Assembly: GCA_029204225.1 (NCBI GenBank)
Contig: CM055102.1
Span: forward strand, 25,274,922 to 25,334,921
DNA length: 60,000 bases
Direction: 5' to 3'
Source: Diphasiastrum complanatum
Lineage: Eukaryota > Streptophyta > Lycopodiopsida > Lycopodiales > Lycopodiaceae
In this document: in pieces, positions 54,152 through 60,000 of the stretch
Numbering within the stretch: the stretch's first letter is position 1
Layout of the letters: the number at the start of each line of letters is the position of its first letter
Notes under the pieces: generated by a model
Told to the model about the DNA's origin: nothing
Databases searched by the model: none
The model's input: only the letters and a program-made list of their open reading frames with translations
Position numbers and translations under genes: made by a program

Positions 54152-56598
54152 TAAAAGTAAGCAGAGGACCGAAAAAAAGAACTCCAAGATAAGTGTAAGA
54201 GGCAACTATCTCCAGCTGTTGTCCATCATAATAAAACAAATCGTCTCGCATATGCTACCCCTGTTAGTGTTGAACACCATGAATTTAGTCTTAGAGATAT
54301 TTATTGTCAATCCCCATGTCTGACAAAAACCATGTAAGACGTCAAGGTGTCTTTGAAGCCCTCTAGCTGAGGTAGATAGCAATACAATATCATCAGCATA
54401 TAAGAGAATAGGTATGAGAATGTCTGCAAGAGGACAGCCATCACCACCCTCCTCTTTGATAATTTGCTCAAGATCATCAATATAGAGAGCAAAAAGAGTA
54501 GGAGAAAGGATGCAACCCTACTTTACACCAACTGTACTGTGAACTGGAGGGGACCAACCTGTCCCATATTGAGTCTATCCAGAACCCTCTCATGTAACGT
54601 GGCAATAGAAGCAGTAACCTCCTGTGAAAAATAAAGCGAGACCAGACGCTGAAGCAGAAGATCTCTAGGTACAGAGTCAAAAGCTTTGCGGAAATCCACA
54701 AAGCAACAATAAACCCGCTATTTCCTATGCTTAGCCTCCTCAATGATACATCTCAAGATAAAAATCTGATCCGTAGTAAAATACCCAGTCCTCAAACTTG
54801 CTTGTCCAATAGCATATAGTCCATCCGCTTCCGCTTTTGAGCTAACAATAGACTGCAGGATCGAGCCAAAAAGCTTAGCCATGATATGTCTAATCATAAT
54901 AGTGCGATAATTTTCCACGTTTATTGGATCACCAGGTTTAAGTATAGGGTGTAAAAGGTTAGTGCACCAGGTAGGTAGTAGGGAAGCCAAACATGACGGC
55001 CTGATTAAGCTCCGTGACTTTGGGCTCGTTTAATAGCATCTTCAATCAGAGAAGGGGAAAACAGTGTAAAATCAGTAGGCCTCGATGAGAAAGTGATAGG
55101 GGAAGAATCCACAGTATAGAGATGTCTAGCATACTCCACCCAAGCCTCAATAGCAATAGGAGCAGAGACTTCTTAGAGAAGGTCCTCCAAAAGTAAGATG
55201 AAGAAGATGAAACAAGAGCATCTATCAGCTTTTGACCATTTTTTTGCAAGTATGCCTTTTTTTCCTCACAAGTGTGCGGTATCTTTTTTCTTTTTGAGCA
55301 AGTGACGTGGGAGAGTGAAACCTGACATGCACCACTTGCTTATGCATAAGAGAACACTCTGTATTATACCATCTATTATGCACACGTCTATGAGTGGAAT
55401 TAAGCTTTACGGGATATGAGGAAGAAGCAACATGTAGTAAGGCTGTGAAAGGAACGTGGCCTGGTGCTCAACAAAGGATGAAAAGGGGAAGTCACGAAGG
55501 AGAGACATCAAAGAAGAAGAATAAGCAGAATCACCGTGGGTCGAGAATTTAATGTGGGGAAGAATAGTACGAAGTCGTGGTATATTGGATGGAGGGCTGA
55601 CATGACCAATGAACAGGGACAACATGGAATGATTTGATAAAGTAGGTGGTAGGATACTAAAGTCAGAGAGATATGTGCGGGATCAAAGCTGGTGATCCAA
55701 TGAAGTAGTCACCCCCCATGTGGATGGCATGCAAATGAAGAGGAGGATGGCCACCGTGAAAGACCATTCGAGATGGTCAACGAATGTTAAGTAGCTGCTC
55801 ACTGAAAGAAGTCACTGGTGTATCTGCATCCTGTGAAGTTTTGCTGAGTCATGTATCCAAGGGATAAAGCTAGAAGTGATCCTCATTAGCATGAAACTCA
55901 GATTGTCTGGTGGACGTGCGGGCATCAAAATCCCCTGCTAATAGGATATACCCCTATAGAGAGAAATTGGCTATGTCATCTGAACGAACCTGGAATGGGT
56001 CACCCTCAAAATCCACAAAAACAGAAGTATGAGGAGCAATATAACAAACTGCCAAGAAGCATCTTGAGGAAGCCCGAATGACTGTCCAAAAACTGAAATC
56101 AAATGTAGCAAGCAAATGAATTATGCTTAACCATCCTGTATAAACAGGCCACCCCCGCGATCTGCGTGAAGTCTTCCCACGCATAAACAGGTGAAAAACT
56201 GAGTACCAAGAAAAATCTGTAACACATGGAAGAGGACGATATTTAGATTCGTGAGTTTCTGCCAATAAAAGAATGTCACATCGGCCAAGAAATTTATTCA
56301 AATCACTTGCCGATGATGATGAATGAAAACCATTACAGTTCCAAAAACCCAGCCTAAGCTTATTCGGGGTTCTCGGGCTGCTCCTATGCCCCGGACAAAA
56401 ACAACTTTTTGGCCTTTTTCTTTTGCTTCCTGAAACTTTTTCTTACTCGTTATCGACTATGCATGTGTGAGTGTGCATGTGTAAGATCATCATCCAGGAA
56501 AATAGATGTGCCTTTGAGCTTGCCCCTAAGCTTCAAAGCTGCATTACGTTGTTCAATTGAGTGAATCTTGACAAACAGAACGTTATCATCAAATTTGA

Positions 56599-56601
<3 letters not shown>
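54152..56601 (-). mobile_element. LINE F, 3'-truncated
   Basis: Minus-strand order: ORF1 end (56345-56601, KLRGKLKGTSIFLDDD), EN start (NCNGFHSSSSASDLNKFLG near 56320), ETHESKYRPLP, later EN pieces, RT (NYRTIMIRHIMAKLFGSIL near 54880-54925, ASLRTGYFTTDQIFIL, FVDFRKAFDSVP-like near 54680, LLYADDIVLLS near 54390) and QLEIVASYTYLGVLFFGP at its low end. Sequence after that point is replaced by LINE E ORF1. Many stops. Confidence 0.75.

Positions 56602-56667
<66 letters not shown>
56602..56667. repeat. (GA)n tail of LINE G
   Basis: 33 GA units joining LINE F ORF1 (left) to the LINE G terminus (right). Confidence 0.95.
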
Positions 56668-56671
<4 letters not shown>

Positions 56672-56701
56672 AAGAAAGAAAGCTTTATTAATGTCTTTTC
56701 C

Positions 56702-56715
56702 ATGCCAAAAGGCAT
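56702..56715 (-). other. LINE 3'-terminal hairpin (LINE G)
   Basis: ATGCCTTTTGGCAT on the LINE strand: 5-bp stem, 4-nt loop. The same 14 nt occur at 37907-37920, 38433-38446 and 50175-50188. Confidence 0.85.
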
Positions 56716-56873
56716 ATAAGACTAGTAAATGTACATGTCAAGTATGTGGTAACCATAGGAGCGTATGAAACGTCTCCAAAACAGTAACAAAGTAGCAATC
56801 TAGAGCTAAAGCTATAAACTGAAATAGATGTGATGCTATTAGAAACATGTGGGAGCATGTATACTGCTAACAG

Positions 56874-57471
56874 TCATGAGTGAGATATGACGTTATCATC
56901 TAGTCCTGTCCTGCTGGTGCTGATGATATAGAAGGATGTAATACGGCCTGTGGCATGAAGGGCCACTGGTGGTCTCTGACGTCGTCTGAGAGGATGAAGA
57001 GGTCTCCTCGTGATAGGTCGAGTAGCTCGTGCTGCAACATGGGTATGTGTGGGACGCTGTCTCTGGTCTCTGTGGGCAAGTAGGTCATCATCATCATCGT
57101 CACCGTCATCAAAACGTCCTCTCCTCCTGGAGAAGAAAGAAGTGATCTGAGGCTGAGAAACCTGACTCGGTTGGGCTGTCTGATACAAATCCTGTCGTAG
57201 TATAAACATCTCTCGTATCATGAGTGCCGCGCATCGGGAATCCTCATAAGCTATGAGCGATCGTAAAGTGACAGGTGTGTCTCGGAACAAACAATGGTAT
57301 CTCCCTCTGATCTCGTAATATACCGGGCACCTAAAGATAAAGTGCTCCTCTGACTCCACCTCCTCTAAAGAGCATAACTGGCAAATCCGCTCCTCTCTCG
57401 GGGTACCCTGGAATCTACCAGTCTCAATAGCCAACTGATGTGATGATACACGGAGCTATCCCAATGTAAAT
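56874..57471 (-). pseudogene. LINE G ORF2 zinc finger and C-terminal tail
   Basis: Reads VSSHQLAIETGRFQGTP, finger ICQLCSLEEVESEEHFIFRC, YYEIRGRYHCLFRD, then SQPQITSFFSRRRGRF, an Asp run, a His/Arg/Pro-rich stretch and GRITSFYIIS near the end. A TAG (CAG in LINE D) just upstream of VSSHQL separates it from the preceding part. QPQITSFF (57132-57155) fits the PCNA-interacting PIP consensus. Confidence 0.82.
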
Positions 57472-57800
57472 CTGAGGCAATGTGATAGTCTCGAGTCCAA
57501 ATAACGCGGTAAGACCGGGACCCCTGCTATGTCAAGCTCAATAAAATGAGTCCAGTAGTAGCCGGGTTTCACCCCAAGCTGTCGCCCCCAAGTGCGGTCG
57601 AGATATGCCCGATATAAGATGCGCCTGATATACTGATGAGTACCTGAGGGGAGCTCTGTAATGGAGATACCAAATGACTCAAGGAGGAAATGGGATGCCT
57701 GAGAGAACCACGATAGTCGATAGCCCTGGTCATGAAGAAAGTGTGAGGAGACCAGTGCTGTCTGTGTATATCTCATATCCTCATCGGGCAAGGATCTCAT
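57456..57800 (-). pseudogene. LINE G ORF2 segment between RT and finger
   Basis: Encodes HDQGYRLSWFSQASHFLLES, RRILYRAYLDRTWGRQLGV and LPRYLDSRLSHCLRFTLG. It is frameshifted from the RT part by a deletion of roughly 50 codons after PHEIL, relative to LINE D. Confidence 0.75.
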
Positions 57801-60000
57801 GTGGAACCGAGGGCTTCGCCCAAATCATACGGGCTAACATGGTGGTCTGCAATCGTGAAATGCTGGCCCAGTGTGATGAAGGGAGGCCGGTGCACCATGT
57901 CTCTGCTGCATATAAGGCTGTGGGGGTGACAATAGTATCAAAGAGTCTACACTTACTGCGAACATCTCGGATGAGCTTCCTGAAACAGAACCGCTCAAGC
58001 TGAACAAGAGAGGAATGCCCCTTCCCAAGTCGGGTGGTGGCAGCTTGCCGCATGCTGAAGGTAGGACCAGAGAAGAGTATCCCCAAATAGGTATAAGAGG
58101 AAACTACCTCTAAGGCCTGTCCATCTAAGATGAGCTCCTGGCGCTGCATGAAGGCTCGAGAAGTGTTGAAGACCATAACCTTGGTCTTCGCAGTGTTCAC
58201 CCCCAACCCCCATCTGGTACAAAATCCCTGTAAACAATCCAGCTGCCTCTGCAAACCCTCTCTGGTCGGGGATACTAGTACTACATCATCCGCATAAAGG
58301 AGAATAGCAATCAGAATGGTGCCAAGTCTATAGCCACCCCCGCCACATTGTGAGATGACTCGCTCTAACTCATCAATATACAATCCAAAGAGAACCGGTG
58401 AAAGAGAGCACCCCTGTTTCACCCCAATGGTGCTCCAAATGTGATCAGATAAGCCACTGCTATGTCGGAAACATCCCAAGACCTTCTCATAAAGAGCCAT
58501 CACTGCTAAAACAATATCTGTGGAGAAACCAAGGTCACAAAGTCTCTGAATGAGCAGGGAGCGTGGTACAGAATCGAAGGCCTTCCTGAAATCTACAAAA
58601 CAGCAGTAAACCCTCTCTTTCCTGTACTTAGCTTCCTCGATCAAGGCTCGAAGTGTGAAAATATGGTCAGTGGTAGAATAATGAGATCGGAAACATGCCT
58701 GCCCCAATGCATGTAATCTCCGAGCTTCCGCCTCTGAACTCACTGCAGACTGGAGTATGGTACCATAGAGCTTCGTGAGAACATGTCCGATCATGATAGT
58801 GCGGTAATTACCAGGGATCATGGGATCACCATTTTTATGAATAGGGTGGATGATGTTGGTGCACCAGGATGAGGGGAAACCAGAGACAACGGCGGAATTG
58901 AGGAGAGTGGCTAGTGTGGGAGCAAGGAGGTCGGAAGCATGGGTTAGGAGTTCAGATTCAAGGTCTTCGATATCTCTTGCTTTATGGGACTTCATTCTCT
59001 TGATGGCCGTAAGTACCATGTCAGATGTGAAGAAGGTGAACTCAGAGGGGCGTGGGGAGATAGAGATGGGTGCGTCAGTGGGTATGGTATATAGTTTGGT
59101 AGCGTATTCGGTCCATATGCGAAGGTCATCCAGGAGGGGTGGTGGAGCACGAGGGATAAACTCACGCCAAAAGGCGCCTGAAGAGGAACTGAAGAGAAGA
59201 TCAACAAGACGCGTTCCTTCGGAGTCATCATATATACGCTTCTTTCGGCGGAGTGTGCGACGGTAAGAGCGCCTGGCGGAGTGGAGGAGATGAGGATCGT
59301 GCGTGCGGGCATGGGTGACAAGCTGACGAAGAGAGCGACATTCAACATCATACCACGGGGGGTGTGGGGGTCGTATCGATGAGGAGCGGGTGCGTCTGCT
59401 TTTATGGGGTTTAGATGGAAAAGCAAGGGAAGCAGCGGTATGAAGAGAAGTGCTAAGAAAGGCAGCTTGAGTCTCGACTGTACTATTGCGAGGGAAGGAA
59501 TGGAGCAATGAGGTTAGGAACTCCTGGTAAACTGGTGTAAAGAGAGAACTGAATGTATACTTGGGTGCCCGTGTAAGCAGGGGGTGTGAGGATGGTTGGG
59601 GAGGTGGGAGGCGGCCGATAGCGAAGGAGAGAAAGGAATGATCAGAGAGAGTGGTGGGAGATACATGAAAATCAGATATGAGAGGTATGGAAGATGGTGA
59701 TCCCATGAGATAATCCACAACACTATGTCCACCACTGTAAGGGTGACAAGTATAACTGCCAGATTTTGGCCAACAAGTTAGGCCATAGTAAATGGCTAAC
59801 TCATGGGCCTCTCCAAACTGCAATAAATGCTCACCGTAAGGGGTAGTAGGTCCCAAGCTGTCCTCTGAAATCCTGGTAACTCCCATATCATCGCTGTCAA
59901 GGGCATGAACGCGGAGCTGGTCGGTGATGTCGTAGAACTCTGACTGTCGTGAAGAGGTTCGGGCATTAAAATCTCCAGTGAGGAGAATATGCCCCCGCTC
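57781..60000 (-). CDS. LINE G ORF2: endonuclease end and reverse transcriptase (partial)
   Basis: Open for 740 codons to the window edge. It encodes the second half of an APE-type endonuclease (ILLTGDFNARTSSRQSEF, GGHSVVDYLMGS, TTLSDHSFLSF), a linker (SLHTAASLAFPSKPHKSRRT, PPHPPWYDVECRSL) and a complete LINE RT. RT blocks are NYRTIMIGHVLTKLYGTIL, SHYSTTDHIFTLRALIEEAK, CCFVDFRKAFDSVPRSLLIQ, GVKQGCSLSPVLFGLYIDEL, ILLYADDVVLVS (catalytic), VNTAKTKVMVFN and SSYTYLGILFSG. Then comes a thumb-like region ending KPSVPHEIL, where a deletion shifts the frame. RT and nuclease residues look intact; loss of the finger and tail in the same frame makes the copy likely inactive. Confidence 0.9.
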   Translation of the reverse strand, partial: ERGHILLTGDFNARTSSRQSEFYDITDQLRVHALDSDDMGVTRISEDSLGPTTPYGEHLLQFGEAHELAIYYGLTCWPKSGSYTCHPYSGGHSVVDYLMGSPSSIPLISDFHVSPTTLSDHSFLSFAIGRLPPPQPSSHPLLTRAPKYTFSSLFTPVYQEFLTSLLHSFPRNSTVETQAAFLSTSLHTAASLAFPSKPHKSRRTRSSSIRPPHPPWYDVECRSLRQLVTHARTHDPHLLHSARRSYRRTLRRKKRIYDDSEGTRLVDLLFSSSSGAFWREFIPRAPPPLLDDLRIWTEYATKLYTIPTDAPISISPRPSEFTFFTSDMVLTAIKRMKSHKARDIEDLESELLTHASDLLAPTLATLLNSAVVSGFPSSWCTNIIHPIHKNGDPMIPGNYRTIMIGHVLTKLYGTILQSAVSSEAEARRLHALGQACFRSHYSTTDHIFTLRALIEEAKYRKERVYCCFVDFRKAFDSVPRSLLIQRLCDLGFSTDIVLAVMALYEKVLGCFRHSSGLSDHIWSTIGVKQGCSLSPVLFGLYIDELERVISQCGGGGYRLGTILIAILLYADDVVLVSPTREGLQRQLDCLQGFCTRWGLGVNTAKTKVMVFNTSRAFMQRQELILDGQALEVVSSYTYLGILFSGPTFSMRQAATTRLGKGHSSLVQLERFCFRKLIRDVRSKCRLFDTIVTPTALYAAETWCTGLPSSHWASISRLQTTMLARMIWAKPSVPHEILAR

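Larger units (their letters stand above)
56668..60000 (-). mobile_element. LINE G, best-preserved copy, runs off the right edge
   Basis: Contains most of ORF2, a 3' UTR of about 150 nt, the terminal hairpin (56702-56715), AATAAA (56684-56689 on the minus strand) and the (TC)n tail. The endonuclease N-terminus and ORF1 lie beyond 60000. Only a few lesions disrupt it, so it is probably the youngest of the stack. Confidence 0.9.

Noticed and set aside
1-60000. CRISPR arrays, rRNA, bacterial operons
   Set aside because: No regularly spaced repeats with unique spacers, no rRNA sequence; the window is plant nuclear DNA.

Overview
The window is nuclear DNA from a land plant. The evidence is one conserved plant-type importin-beta gene split by GT-AG introns, LTR retrotransposons primed by initiator-Met tRNA (TGGTATCAGAGC primer sites), and heavy nested transposon load. 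Lineage cannot be fixed from sequence alone; introns of 10-27 kb suggest a large genome.

Host gene (+ strand, about 1.27-33.1 kb). Thirteen internal exons, all with GT-AG borders and matching phases, join into about 636 codons of an importin-7/8-type nuclear import receptor, the family of Arabidopsis SAD2. The N-terminal exons lie left of the window. The C-terminal third was not found to the right, so either the last intron exceeds 26.8 kb or the gene is cut. Introns 3 (11.1 kb) and 4 (10.2 kb) are swollen by old LINE fossils, MITE-like palindromic elements, LTR/primer-site remnants and a 5'-truncated Ty1/copia element. The 42-nt microexon 8 has a decayed tandem copy just upstream.

Retroelement region (34.5-60 kb). 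A deleted Ty1/copia element (+) is followed by a stack of non-LTR retrotransposons (LINEs A, B, D, E, F, G), all on the minus strand. LINE D is split by a Ty3/gypsy element (40904-46407) with a near-perfect 5-bp target duplication. LINE G is the best preserved, with an ORF2 open from 57781 past the window edge.

The LINE family is the most interesting part. Each of the four visible 3' ends carries the same 14-nt hairpin (ATGCCTTTTGGCAT), an AATAAA, and then a (TC)n microsatellite of 50-66 nt in place of poly(A). Other LINE sequence begins directly at the far side of three of the tails. ORF1 has an L1-like RRM-type domain, and the 5' region is built of repeated GA-rich monomers. ORF2 has EEP endonuclease, RT and a CCHC finger, then a C-terminal tail with a PIP-box-like QPQITSFF and a second ITSFY motif. 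I read this as a LINE lineage using microsatellite tails and possibly microsatellite targets, with a candidate PCNA-binding tail.
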